From contig NZ_CP094970.1 of assembly GCF_025790165.1 (NCBI RefSeq), positions 3,472,001 to 3,536,000 of the forward strand: a DNA stretch of 64,000 nt. Reading direction: 5' to 3'. This DNA is from Solicola gregarius. Its GTDB lineage: Bacteria; Actinomycetota; Actinomycetes; Propionibacteriales; Nocardioidaceae. Positions within the stretch are counted from its first letter, which is position 1. Every line of letters begins with the position of its first letter. Below the pieces are notes generated by a model, which was given only the letters and a program-made list of their open reading frames with translations, was not told where the DNA came from and ran no database searches. Positions 15,556 to 24,446 of the stretch are shown here, piece after piece. Made by a program: the position numbers and the translations under genes.

Positions 15556-17409
15556 GTGAGCCGCGACTGGCGGTCCTGGTTCGCCGGGCCGCAGCTCGCG
15601 ACCGTACGACCCGCAGCCGGCGACGCTGGCCTGAGCCTCGTCGTGGAAGAGGGCAGCGACGGGTCGTACGGCAGGATCTGGGACGCCGCGTCGGAGGTGC
15701 CCGGCGAGCCGCTGCCGTTCGCGGTCGGGCTCGGTGCCGTGCTATCTCCGGATGGGCGCTGGGTCGTCGACCTCGACGACAACGGCGGGTCCGAGGTCGG
15801 CTTCCTGCAGGCGATGCCCGTCGGGTCGGGCGAGCCGGTACGGCTCGCACCCGAGCGCGCCGCGTACGTGCTCCGGGGGCTCGAGTTCAGCGCGGATGCG
15901 ACCCGGCTCGCCGCGACCGTGGTCGATGACGACGGATACCACCTGCTGGTGATCCCGGCGGCACCGTGGGGGAGCGCTCGTACGCTCTTCTCGTCGCCGA
16001 ACGAGGCCTGGTACGGCCACCTCTCCGCCGACGGCTCGCTCGCGTGCATCGACACGACCGACCACTGTCCGGGGGTACGCCGGCCGGCGGTGACGGTGCT
16101 CGAGACCCGGGACGGCCGCGAGGTGGCGGTGCTCGACGACCTGCCGGCCGGTCCGATCAGGGCCGTGCGGTTCTCCGGCCGGAGCGGCGACCCGCGGGTG
16201 CTGATCTCGACGGAGCGCTCGGGCTTCGCGCGCCCGGCGATCTGGAACCCGCTCACCGGTGACCGGGTCGACATCGATCTCCCGGCGCTGAGCGGCGAGG
16301 TGATGGCGCTCGACTGGCACGCTGACTCGGGCAGCATCCTCGCGGTTCATGTCGACGACGGCGTACAGCGCCTGTTGCTCCTGGCAGACGACGGGTCGGC
16401 GGTGTCGGTGCTCGGCGACGGCGACGGGAGCTACGTGAACCCTGACGTCGCAAATGTCTATCCCACCTACTCCGGTTCGTACTTCACGCCCGACGGAGAG
16501 GTACGGGTCGTCGGGTCACGATGGGACCTGCCGCTGCACGTTCGTACGCACCGGGCGGGCCGAGGCGCGCAGGTTCTGCTCCCACCGGCGGCGGTGCCCG
16601 CTGGGCGCCGACTCACGTCCTCGATGATCGAGAGCGAGGACGGCACCCGGATCCAGCTCTGGTGGGCGCGGCCCGATGCGGAGCCCCGCGGCACCGTGCT
16701 CGAGGTCCACGGCGGCCCGAACCTCGTCGCCGTCGATGGCTTCAACCCGTCGGCACAGGCGTGGCTCGATGCCGGGTTCGCGTACGCCTCGTTGAACTAT
16801 CGAGGCTCGGTGTGCTTCGGGCGTACGTTCCGGGAGGGCTTCTGGGCCGTCGGGGGCGATCGCGAGATCGAGGACATCGAGTCCGCCGTGTGCTGGCTGC
16901 GCGGGCAGGGACTCGCCACACCGGACTCCACGTTCATCACGGGCGCGTCGTACGGCGGGCACCTGACCCTGCTCTCGATCGCCCGGCTTCCCACGATGTT
17001 CGCCGGAGGACTCGCCCATGTCGCGATGGCGGACTGGCGGACGGCGTACGACGACATGAACCCGGCACTGCGCTCGGCGTGGACCGGCTTCCTCGGCGGG
17101 GCGCCCGACGAGGTCCCGGACATCCTCGCGCGCTACTCGGCGATCAACCTCGTCGACCGGGTGACCGCCTCCGCCTGGCTTTACCAAGGTGCACGGGACA
17201 CCCGGACGCCTGCGGCGCAGGCACAGCGCTATGCCGATGCGCTGCGCGCGAGCGGCGGCGACGTCGTCATCGACTGGTTCGATGCGGGCCACGAGCCGAC
17301 CGGACTCGGTGCGCTCGAGCACGGTCAGGCGCGGATGCTCCACTTCGTGGAGCGGACGCTCGCCGGACTTCGGTGGGACGCCGCCACGCAAGAGACACCG
17401 ACGGGCTGA
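15556..17409 (+). CDS. S9-family prolyl oligopeptidase-like serine peptidase
   Basis: 617 residues from GTG 15556, selected because GGGAGG lies five bases upstream. The N-terminal two thirds show repeated WD-like strands of a beta-propeller (PDGRWVVDLDDNGG, SADGSLACIDTTDH, DWHADSGSILAVH). The C-terminal alpha/beta hydrolase domain carries the triad: S465 in GASYGGHL, D548 in GARDTRTP and H579 in DAGHEP. Such enzymes cleave short peptides, often acyl-peptides, in the cytoplasm; no signal peptide is seen. Its promoter region holds operator copy 3, placing it in the same regulon as the peptide importer and M20 peptidase. Confidence 0.88.
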   Translation: MSRDWRSWFAGPQLATVRPAAGDAGLSLVVEEGSDGSYGRIWDAASEVPGEPLPFAVGLGAVLSPDGRWVVDLDDNGGSEVGFLQAMPVGSGEPVRLAPERAAYVLRGLEFSADATRLAATVVDDDGYHLLVIPAAPWGSARTLFSSPNEAWYGHLSADGSLACIDTTDHCPGVRRPAVTVLETRDGREVAVLDDLPAGPIRAVRFSGRSGDPRVLISTERSGFARPAIWNPLTGDRVDIDLPALSGEVMALDWHADSGSILAVHVDDGVQRLLLLADDGSAVSVLGDGDGSYVNPDVANVYPTYSGSYFTPDGEVRVVGSRWDLPLHVRTHRAGRGAQVLLPPAAVPAGRRLTSSMIESEDGTRIQLWWARPDAEPRGTVLEVHGGPNLVAVDGFNPSAQAWLDAGFAYASLNYRGSVCFGRTFREGFWAVGGDREIEDIESAVCWLRGQGLATPDSTFITGASYGGHLTLLSIARLPTMFAGGLAHVAMADWRTAYDDMNPALRSAWTGFLGGAPDEVPDILARYSAINLVDRVTASAWLYQGARDTRTPAAQAQRYADALRASGGDVVIDWFDAGHEPTGLGALEHGQARMLHFVERTLAGLRWDAATQETPTG

Positions 17410-17425
17410 CGTCCGGCGGCCGGCG

Positions 17426-18361
17426 TCATCCGGTCACCCATGGCCGGAGCTTCTCGGGATTTCGTACGACCCAGATGTGCTTGACCCGGTCGTCTGCAAT
17501 GTCGAAGGCGAACACCGTCACGGTCTCGTCGGCCTGCCGGGCGACGATGCCTGCCTGGCCGTTGACCGTGCGCTCCACGAAGGTCATGGTGCTGGGCGTG
17601 CGGTGCGCGATCTCGACCCAGGCGCGCGCGACCTGCTCGCCGCCCTCGATGGGCTGCAGGAAGCTGGTGGCCATGCCGCCGCTGTCGGCGATCGCCGTGG
17701 CGTTGGGGTCGAGGAGTCCGATGAGGGCGTCGATGTCCTTGTTCTCCCATGCCCGCTTGAACTCGCGGACGATCTCGGCCTGCTGGGCCGGTGGAGTCGC
17801 ACCGTGCGACGTGCGGATGCGACGCCGCGCGGACGAGGCGAGCTGGCGGCACGCCGCCGGCGTGCGGCCGACGATCTCGGCCACCTCTGCGTAGGGGTAG
17901 CGGAAGACGTCGTGGAGGATGAAGGCGACCCGCTCGGCCGGGGTCATCGAGTCGAGTACGACGAGGAACGCCATGTTGACCGACTCGTCGAGGGTGATCC
18001 GGTCCGCTGGGTCGCCGGTGCTGTCACTCGCCGGCCCACAGATCCACTCGCTACGTTTCGGCAGCGGCTCGGGGATCCATTCACCGACGTAGCTCTCGCG
18101 TCTCGCCCGTGCCGAGCCGAGCAGGTTGAGGCAGATTCGGCTGGCGACCCTGGTCAGCCAGGCGCCGGGGACCTCGATGGCCGCCTGCTGTTGCCGGGAC
18201 ATGGCGTACCAACGGGCGTACGTCTCCTGCACGGCGTCCTCGGCATCGGCGAGCGAGCCGAGAAGCCGGTAGGCGAGGTTGAGCAGCTGGCGCCGCTCGC
18301 TCATGATCACGCCCAGGCCAGGATCGGCCGGGTCGTGCCCCGGGCCCCATTCGGTGGTCAT
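17426..18361 (-). CDS. ECF RNA polymerase sigma factor, SigJ/ECF41 type
   Basis: 311 residues from ATG 18361. Sigma region 2 reads QLLNLAYRLLGSLADAEDAVQETYARW and region 4 MTPAERVAFILHDVFRYPYAEVAEIVGRTPAACRQLASSARRRI. These are followed by an extra C-terminal SnoaL-like domain (FKRAWENKDIDALIGLLDPNATAIADSGG), which in ECF41/SigJ sigma factors modulates activity in place of a separate anti-sigma factor. It is divergent from the LUD/MarR-like/SnoaL operon; the pairing with a conserved neighbouring operon is characteristic of this group. Two 11-bp inverted arms lie in the shared promoter region. Confidence 0.88.
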   Translation of the reverse strand: MTTEWGPGHDPADPGLGVIMSERRQLLNLAYRLLGSLADAEDAVQETYARWYAMSRQQQAAIEVPGAWLTRVASRICLNLLGSARARRESYVGEWIPEPLPKRSEWICGPASDSTGDPADRITLDESVNMAFLVVLDSMTPAERVAFILHDVFRYPYAEVAEIVGRTPAACRQLASSARRRIRTSHGATPPAQQAEIVREFKRAWENKDIDALIGLLDPNATAIADSGGMATSFLQPIEGGEQVARAWVEIAHRTPSTMTFVERTVNGQAGIVARQADETVTVFAFDIADDRVKHIWVVRNPEKLRPWVTG

Positions 18362-18407
18362 CGTGTCATCAGCCTCTCGGTCGCATCTGCCCTCACAACC
18401 TTGACAA

Positions 18408-18467
18408 GACAACGCACCCGAACGTGAGGTCGGCGCCTCGCCTGACGTTCTGGCGAGGTGCGTTGTC
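18408..18467. promoter_or_regulatory. Inverted repeat in the sigma factor / LUD divergent promoter
   Basis: GACAACGCACC (18408-18418) and GGTGCGTTGTC (18457-18467) are perfect 11-bp inverted arms separated by 38 bases. Each arm, read outward-in, is soon followed by GAACGT. The layout suggests two divergent promoters or operators recognised by one protein, possibly the ECF sigma factor itself. I did not find a second instance of the motif in the window. Confidence 0.45.
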
Positions 18468-18525
18468 GTACCGGTGAGAGCAACCCACCACTCGGCGACC
18501 TGCCACCCACAAGCCAGGAGGCACC

Positions 18526-19155
18526 ATGACAAGCACGGTTCCGCCAACACTGTTCACCGAACCGGCACCCGACGAGCGCCTGAAGCGAGCGGCGACCGCG
18601 CTCGAGGAGGCGAACTTCGGCGTGGAGATCCTCGATGACGCTGCCGGGGCGCGTGCCCGCGTCGAGCACCTGATCCCCGAGGGCGCCACTGTGTTCACCG
18701 GGGCCAGCGAGACGCTCCGCCTGTCCGGCATCGACGAGGACATCAACGGCAGCGGGCGATACGAGTCGGTCAAGGCACGAAGCTCCTCCATGGACCGCGC
18801 GACCCAGGTGGCCGAGATCTGGCGGATGATCGCGTGCCCAGACGTCATCGTGGGCAGCGTCCACGCGGTCACCGAGACCGGCTCCCTGGTGACAGCCTCG
18901 GCCAGCGGCAGCCAGCTGCCGGGCTACGCCGGCGCCGCTGCCCGGGCGATCTGGGTCGTCGGAGCACAGAAGGTGGTGCCCGACCTGAGCACCGCGCTGA
19001 GCCGGGTCGAAAACCACTGCCTCCCGCTGGAGAACGAACGTGCGATGCAGGCGTACGGGGTGCCCAGTGCGCTCAATCGCATGCTCATCCTCAATGCAGA
19101 GCCACACCCCGGGCGTGGCACCGTCCTGCTGCTCCGCGAAGCGATCGGGTTCTGA
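18526..19155 (+). CDS. LUD-domain protein (LutC/YkgG-like)
   Basis: 209 residues, preceded by a CAGGAGG ribosome site. The LUD fold is recognised from ATGARARVEHLIPEGATVFTGASETL-like spacing, a central DVIVGSVHAVTETGSLV and PGYAGAAARAIWVVGAQKVVPDL. LUD proteins include LutB/LutC of L-lactate oxidation, but single-domain copies such as this one occur in many contexts with unknown roles. Here it is first in a three-gene operon under the ECF sigma factor's shared promoter region. The function is therefore open. Confidence 0.75.
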   Translation: MTSTVPPTLFTEPAPDERLKRAATALEEANFGVEILDDAAGARARVEHLIPEGATVFTGASETLRLSGIDEDINGSGRYESVKARSSSMDRATQVAEIWRMIACPDVIVGSVHAVTETGSLVTASASGSQLPGYAGAAARAIWVVGAQKVVPDLSTALSRVENHCLPLENERAMQAYGVPSALNRMLILNAEPHPGRGTVLLLREAIGF

Positions 19156-19219
19156 CCGACACCACCAGAGGCGACCGGGCCGAGATCGGCCAACGGCCGT
19201 CGACCAGAGAAGGACTGCC

Positions 19220-19630
19220 ATGGAAACACCACTAGGACCACGACTCATCGGAGAGACGGAGAAGTCACTCAACGCCGTTCTGCGACGCCTGCTCGCCGGC
19301 ACCGACCTCAGCGAACCACAGTGGGTGACACTCCGCCTCTCGGGACTGCTCGACGGCACGGTGGATGCCGCCGGTCTGGCGGACGCCGCGCGCGACCGGG
19401 CCCAGTTCACTGGCGCAGACGACCATGTCGCCGCACTGACCGCGCGCGGACTGCTCGACGAAGGCGTTCTCACCGACGCCGGGCGCGAGCTCCTCGACCG
19501 GATGCAGGCTCGGATCACCGAGGCGACCCGGCCCGTCTGGGAAGGCCTTCCCGAGGACGACGTGGCGGCCACCACGCGAGTGCTCAACCAGGTCGCCGCT
19601 CGTGCCCGCGCGTTGCTGACCGAGCTCTGA
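19220..19630 (+). CDS. MarR-like winged-helix protein
   Basis: 136 residues from ATG 19220 (GAGAAGGA upstream). LSEPQWVTLRLSG, a helix-rich middle and VAALTARGLLDEGVLTDAGRELLDRMQ resemble the winged helix-turn-helix and C-terminal dimer helix of MarR proteins, but the recognition helix is not typical. It lies 64 bases after the LUD gene and 65 bases before the SnoaL gene, on the same strand. It could regulate this operon or act as a ligand-binding helical protein. Confidence 0.6.
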   Translation: METPLGPRLIGETEKSLNAVLRRLLAGTDLSEPQWVTLRLSGLLDGTVDAAGLADAARDRAQFTGADDHVAALTARGLLDEGVLTDAGRELLDRMQARITEATRPVWEGLPEDDVAATTRVLNQVAARARALLTEL

Positions 19631-19695
19631 GTCCACATCACAAGTTTCCGGCCGACAACAGGTCGGCCGGCCGATTCCGGAAGGAAGACGTCACC

Positions 19696-20181
19696 ATGAA
19701 CGACCTCCAGGCCATCGCAGACCGCGCCGAGATCCAGGCGCTGCAAGCGGAGTTCACCGATGCCGCCATGATGCACGACGTTGATCGCCTGATGTCGCTG
19801 TACACCACTGACGCCGTTTACCGAATCCCCGAAGTCGACATCGAGCTCGTGGGATGGGAGGCGATCCGATCCGGCAACGAGCAGCTGGCCGAAAACTGGG
19901 AGTTCTTCGTGCAGAACACCCACCCGGGCTCGATCCAGGTCGACGGCGACACCGCGACCGGTCGCGCCCTGGTCTTCGAGCTCGGACGTCAACGGGACGG
20001 CCGGTCGGTCGTCAACCACGCGCTCTTCCACGACCGCTACCGACGCACGCCTGACGGGTGGAGGTTCAGCGAGCGCGTCTACGAGGTCCGCTACTTCGAC
20101 ACCAACCCGCTCACGGGCTCCCCTGAGGTCGCCTGGGACACCGACTACCAGCCCGGCGAGGAGAGCGCACCCGCCCGGTAG
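19696..20181 (+). CDS. SnoaL-like (NTF2-fold) protein
   Basis: 161 residues from ATG 19696 with a GGAAGGAAG ribosome site. The N-terminus DRAEIQALQAEFTDAAMMHDVDRLMSLYTTDAVYRIP is a typical SnoaL_4/NTF2-like start, with VVNHALFHDRYRRTPDGWRFSERVYEVRYF at the end. The same fold is present as the C-terminal domain of the sigma factor nearby, so both may sense related ligands. Enzymatic activity cannot be assigned. Confidence 0.75.
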   Translation: MNDLQAIADRAEIQALQAEFTDAAMMHDVDRLMSLYTTDAVYRIPEVDIELVGWEAIRSGNEQLAENWEFFVQNTHPGSIQVDGDTATGRALVFELGRQRDGRSVVNHALFHDRYRRTPDGWRFSERVYEVRYFDTNPLTGSPEVAWDTDYQPGEESAPAR

Positions 20182-20359
20182 GCGGCCCCTCCGTCGGCCC
20201 GTTCCCGGCATGCCCACGTTCACCGGGAGCCGGCTTCCACAATGCTCGCCCGACCGGGGCGGCATGGGCTGCGGCGGAGCATTACCTGCCGGATATGATC
20301 CCAGAGCGGGCAGCGACGGGCTGGTGTCCCATCGCTTCAGACGTACCCGCGATAATGGG
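20182..20359. other. Intergenic stretch with nothing recognised
   Basis: These 178 bases lie between the SnoaL gene and the 3' end of tRNA-Arg. I see no open frame with family resemblance, no convincing hairpin and no repeat shared with other parts of the window. Confidence 0.5.
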
Positions 20360-20433
20360 CGCGCCCGGCAGGATTCGAACCTGCGACCGGTGGATTAGAA
20401 GTCCACTGCTCTATCCAGCTGAGCTACGGGCGC
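20360..20433 (-). tRNA. tRNA-Arg (TCT)
   Basis: On the minus strand the acceptor stem GCGCCCG pairs with CGGGCGC. The D-arm is AGCTCAGCTGGATAGAGC, the anticodon stem-loop is GTGGA-CTTCTAA-TCCAC with anticodon TCT, and the T-arm is GCAGG-TTCGAAT-CCTGC. The discriminator is G and CCA is not encoded. Confidence 0.97.
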
Positions 20434-20499
20434 TGGCGTACGAAGCCTAGCCGCTGCACCGGGCAGCGGCCGATGGCGGCACGTGGAGGCGGGGCGACA

Positions 20500-21212
20500 T
20501 TGGCGACGAAGAAGCAGAAGCGCGAGCGCCTCGCGCGTGCAGAGGCGGAGCGACGCGAGCACGAGCAGTTCGAGAAGCGCAGGCGTACGGTCCGCACGGT
20601 GGTCATCGCCGTCGCCGCCGTCGCGGCCGTCGCCGTCGTCGTGTTCCTGATCAGCTGGCTGAACAAGGACGAGCCCGTCGTCACGCCCGACGGTGTGACG
20701 GCGCAGGGCGGCGTTCTGTATCCCGCGGCGAACCAAGCATCGGGTGACGCCGTCGAAGTGGTCGTGTACGAGGATCCATTGTGCCCGCACTGCCGGGACT
20801 TCGAGACCGAGCACGGCGAGTTCCTGCAGGAGGCGGCCGATCGAGGCGACATCACCTTGGAGTATCGCCCGATCGCACTGATCAGCGACGACTCCGTTGC
20901 GCCGGTGAACGCGATGGCGTGCGTACTCGACGGGGCCGGTCGCAAGGTGTTCGTCGACTTCCATGACCGGATGTTCGCGGGGAGTACGCCGACGCCGGGC
21001 TGGCGGACATCGCCGTCGAGTCGGGCACCGACAACAGGGCGGTCGCCGACTGCATCGACGACGGTACGCACGACGGCTGGGTCGACAAGGTGACGTCCGA
21101 CGCCTCCGACGACGGCGTCGAGTTCACGCCCACGGTCCGCATCGACGGCGAGACCGTCGACGTCGACGATCTCGACGACATCGAGTCGCTCGTCGAGAAG
21201 GCGGCCGCGTGA
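20500..21212 (+). pseudogene. Third DsbA-like membrane-anchored thioredoxin-fold gene, frameshifted
   Basis: The start is TTG 20500, with GGAGG ten bases upstream (ATG 20473 is an alternative). It encodes the same plan as the two genes at 3671 and 4597: a basic N-terminus (ATKKQKRERLARAEAERR), one transmembrane helix, then VEVVVYEDPLCPHC. After MFAG the frame breaks near 20981-20986. The natural continuation, EYADAGLADIAVESG to VEKAAA with stop TGA at 21210-21212, lies in the -1 frame. One G added to the GGGG run would restore the whole protein, of about 237 residues. This is either a real lesion or a homopolymer sequencing error. The end overlaps the PrsW start (GTGA). Confidence 0.75.
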
Positions 21213-22564
21213 GCAGTTCGCAGCCACGGCCCGACTCTCCCGGTCGACCCGGCACCCGGGCCGGCGAGCTCGACGACCCGCTCCACCAGTCGGGCCGAAC
21301 GCTGCTCACCGTACTGATGTGCGCGGCCGCCGCGGTCGGGCTCGTCGGCGGCATCGTCTACCTCACCCAGAAGGGTGGGGCGGATGTCGAGAGCGTCGCG
21401 CTTGCGCTTCTCTACGCCGCCTTACCCGTCCCGGTGCTCGTCGGCGTCTACCTTTGGCTCGACAGCTATGAGCCCGAGCCCCGCCGCTACCTCGGCTCGG
21501 CGTTCGTGTGGGGCGCGTTCGGTGCCGTCACGATCGTGCTCCTGGTCCAGGTGCCCATCGAGAAGGTGTGGGAGCCGTCGATGCACACGTCGGCGGTCTA
21601 CCTCGCGCCCCTGCTCGAGGAACCTGCGAAGGGCGTCTTCCTGCTGTTCACGCTGCTTCGCCGACGCCGCGTCATCGACGGCATGGTCGACGGGTTCGTG
21701 TACGCGGGCGTCGCGGCGCTCGGCTTCGCCTTCACCGAGAACGTCCTCTACTACACGTCGGCGTACATGGCCGCATCCGAGGTCGACATCCCGGGCACCC
21801 TCGGCGCTACCGGAACCTTCTTCGGCAGAGGGTTGATGACGCCGTTCATGCACCCGATCTTCACCAGCCTCTTCGGCGTCGGGCTCGCGATGGCGACGCT
21901 CGCTCGCAAGCCCATTGCGCGGGTGGTCTTCCCCGTCATCGGTATCGGCGCCGGAATGCTCGCGCACGGCAGCTGGAACGCCGCCGCGTCCACGGGCGAG
22001 CCCGGGCTGCTCCTGGTCGCGTACGTCGGCATGCTGACGCTCCTCGGCGGGCTGATCACCTGGGCGATGATCGCGCGCCGAAACGAGGGTCGCCTGCTGT
22101 GGGAGGCGCTGACCGACATGGCGCGGCGCCGCGGTTGGCTGCACGTGGACGAGGTGCCGTATCTCGCCCGCCTCGGGTTGCGCTCGCGCGCTCGCGCGTA
22201 CGCCAAGCGCGCGTCCGGCGACGATGCGGCGCATGCGGTGCGGCGCTACCAGAAGCTGGCGTGCGAGACGGCATTCCTGTACGACGGCGTGATGCGCGGA
22301 CGCCCGAAGTACCACGCAGTCGAGCGCGTCGATGCGATGCGCGCGGCGATGACGCTGGTACGACCGCGGATCGTGCTGCCGCCACCGGTTCGGATCGTCA
22401 AGCGGCTGCCGCGCGCGGTTCGCAGCCCGGCGTGGGGCTACCCGCCTCCGGCGTGGCACCAGCCGCCTCCGACGACCTGGCAGGCACCACAGCAGGTGAC
22501 ATCCCCGCCGTACCCGCCTCCACCGGCGCCGTACCGCCCGCCGGGCCCGCCTCGGCGCAGGTGA
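21209..22564 (+). CDS. PrsW-family intramembrane protease
   Basis: 451 residues from GTG 21209, overlapping the stop of the DsbA-like gene. There are about eight transmembrane helices between residues 30 and 290. The PrsW motifs are present: EE-x-x-K in LAPLLEEPAKGVFLLF, F-x-x-x-E in GFAFTENVLYY, and conserved histidines in MHPIFTSLFG and AHGSWN. A cytoplasmic helical region follows, with a proline-rich C-terminal tail (PPPPAPYRPPGPP). PrsW of Bacillus cleaves an anti-sigma factor; the actinobacterial substrates are mostly unknown. No anti-sigma gene lies next to it. Confidence 0.85.
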   Translation: MSSSQPRPDSPGRPGTRAGELDDPLHQSGRTLLTVLMCAAAAVGLVGGIVYLTQKGGADVESVALALLYAALPVPVLVGVYLWLDSYEPEPRRYLGSAFVWGAFGAVTIVLLVQVPIEKVWEPSMHTSAVYLAPLLEEPAKGVFLLFTLLRRRRVIDGMVDGFVYAGVAALGFAFTENVLYYTSAYMAASEVDIPGTLGATGTFFGRGLMTPFMHPIFTSLFGVGLAMATLARKPIARVVFPVIGIGAGMLAHGSWNAAASTGEPGLLLVAYVGMLTLLGGLITWAMIARRNEGRLLWEALTDMARRRGWLHVDEVPYLARLGLRSRARAYAKRASGDDAAHAVRRYQKLACETAFLYDGVMRGRPKYHAVERVDAMRAAMTLVRPRIVLPPPVRIVKRLPRAVRSPAWGYPPPAWHQPPPTTWQAPQQVTSPPYPPPPAPYRPPGPPRRR

Positions 22565-22733
22565 CGCGCCGGCCATCCGGCGCCGATTCGAGGCGACAGA
22601 AGCGGGTCGGCGTGTGACCCTTGTGACGCGTGTTGTAGTCCCGACTTAGGTCCACCATGCCGATCTCTACTACAGTGAACGTACTAATGCTGGGTGCGCC
22701 AGACACACGCGTTGGTCGTGATGGAGGCGAAGG

Positions 22734-24446
22734 ATGCGGAGCGAGGTAGCGGTGCGGTCGTCGCCTGAGCTGCTCGCTGCCCTGGTACGGCTGCGCGAAG
22801 CGGTCGGTTCGGCCTCCCTGGGTCTCGAGACCGACGACGCCGTCACCCTCCGTGAGCTCCGCTCGACGACCGTCGACCAGCTCGAGGACTACATCCTTCC
22901 GCGCCTCGTACAACTCGACGCACCACTGCTCACGGTGGTCGGTGGCTCGACCGGTGCAGGCAAGTCCACGCTGGTCAACTCGATCGTCGGCCAGGCCGTC
23001 TCGGAGGTCGGGGTGCTCCGGCCGACGACGAAGTCGCCCGTGCTGGTGCACCATCCCCTCGACGCGGAGTGGTTCGCGCCCGAGCGCATCCTTCCCGACC
23101 TGGAGCGTACGTCCAGCCCGTCGGCGGGCCCGGGCGCGATGCATCTCGTCGCGACCGAGCTGCTCCCGCGCGGCATCGCCATCCTCGACGCACCCGACGT
23201 CGACTCGGTCGACCGCGAGAACCGCGCCCTCGCCGGGCAGCTTCTCGCGGCCGCCGACCTGTGGCTCTTCGTGACGTCGGCGGCCCGCTACGCCGACCAG
23301 GTGCCGTGGGAGTTCCTGCAGGGCGCCGGCAAACGTGGCGCGTCGGTCGCCGTCGTACTCGACCGCACCCTGCCCGACGCGGCTCTGGAGGTACGCGGCC
23401 ACCTCGCCCGGATGATGAGTGCCCGCGGCCTGCGCGACTCGCCGCTGTTCATCGTCCCGGAGACCGACCTCGACGAAGACGGGCTCCTCACCCGGGGCGT
23501 CATCGGCGAGGTCCGCCGGTGGATGCACGACCTCGCCTCCGACGACACGGCTCGTACGTCGGTCATCTCGCAGACGCTCGACGGCGCGATCCGGCAGACC
23601 GTCTTCAGCTCGCACGAGATCGCCGACGCCGTTGCGGCGCAGGAGGAGGCGGCCGGGGAGCTGCGTACGCAGGTCGAGCGCGGCTACCGGCAGGCCGAGG
23701 CAGACGTCATGCGGGCGGTCTCCGATGGCTCGCTGCTGACCGGCGAGGTCGGCGCGCGCTGGCAGTCGTTCGTCGGCACCGGTGAGTTCATGCGTTCGCT
23801 CGAGGAGAAGGTCGGCCGCATTCGCGAGCGCATGGTCAACTCCTTCCGCGGCCGTCGCAGTGCGGCGATCGACGTCAGCGAGGCCGTCGAGCAGACGCTC
23901 GGCACCGTACTCGTCCAGTACGCCGAGCAGGCCGCCGAGCGGGTCGACCGCTCATGGGCCGCGTCGACTGCGGGCCACGCCCTGCTGGAGAACGCCGACG
24001 TCGCGCTCGACCGTGCCACGCCGGAGTTTCGCTCCCGCGCGGCATGGGCCGCTCGCGAATGGCAGGAGTGGACCCGATCGCTCGTACGTGCCGAGGCCGC
24101 GGAGAAGCGGCTCAGCGGGGGTTTCCTCGCTCTCGGTGTCGACGGCGTCGCGGCCGCACTCGCGATGGTGGTGTTCACCCAGCAGGCAACGACGACCGAT
24201 CCGACCACCGCAGCGGCGCGCCAGCTGCTCGACTCGATCCTCGGCGAGCAGACGGTCACGACTCTCGCGAAGACCGCGGAGTCGGAGTTGCACCGCCGAG
24301 TGCGTACGCTGTTCGCCGACGAGCAGCGTCGGCACCTCGACGTACTCGCCGCCAACGCCCCACGCCGGGGCGCGTACGACGCCCTGCGTGGTGCGGCCCG
24401 CGGGGTGGACGATGCCCGGATGAATCCAGGAAGGGAACGCCTTTGA
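22734..24446 (+). CDS. Dynamin-like GTPase, first of a pair (DynA-like)
   Basis: 570 residues. The N-terminal GTPase domain carries the P-loop GSTGAGKST (71-79), a switch threonine in RPTTKSPVLVHH and the G3-like LDAPDVDSV (G3, D-x-x-G is degenerate). The region from about 280 to 560 is helical with heptad-like patterning and one weakly hydrophobic stretch near 470-480. The next gene encodes a second GTPase with two C-terminal membrane helices. Streptomyces DynA/DynB show the same pairing and act at sporulation septa, so a role in membrane remodelling or division is plausible. Homology to DynA is inferred from architecture, not from alignment. Confidence 0.7.
   Translation: MRSEVAVRSSPELLAALVRLREAVGSASLGLETDDAVTLRELRSTTVDQLEDYILPRLVQLDAPLLTVVGGSTGAGKSTLVNSIVGQAVSEVGVLRPTTKSPVLVHHPLDAEWFAPERILPDLERTSSPSAGPGAMHLVATELLPRGIAILDAPDVDSVDRENRALAGQLLAAADLWLFVTSAARYADQVPWEFLQGAGKRGASVAVVLDRTLPDAALEVRGHLARMMSARGLRDSPLFIVPETDLDEDGLLTRGVIGEVRRWMHDLASDDTARTSVISQTLDGAIRQTVFSSHEIADAVAAQEEAAGELRTQVERGYRQAEADVMRAVSDGSLLTGEVGARWQSFVGTGEFMRSLEEKVGRIRERMVNSFRGRRSAAIDVSEAVEQTLGTVLVQYAEQAAERVDRSWAASTAGHALLENADVALDRATPEFRSRAAWAAREWQEWTRSLVRAEAAEKRLSGGFLALGVDGVAAALAMVVFTQQATTTDPTTAAARQLLDSILGEQTVTTLAKTAESELHRRVRTLFADEQRRHLDVLAANAPRRGAYDALRGAARGVDDARMNPGRERL

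Noticed and set aside
20963-21212. Programmed ribosomal frameshift in the third DsbA-like gene
   Set aside because: There is no slippery heptamer of the X XXY YYZ type and no clear downstream pseudoknot; a missing base in a G run is simpler.
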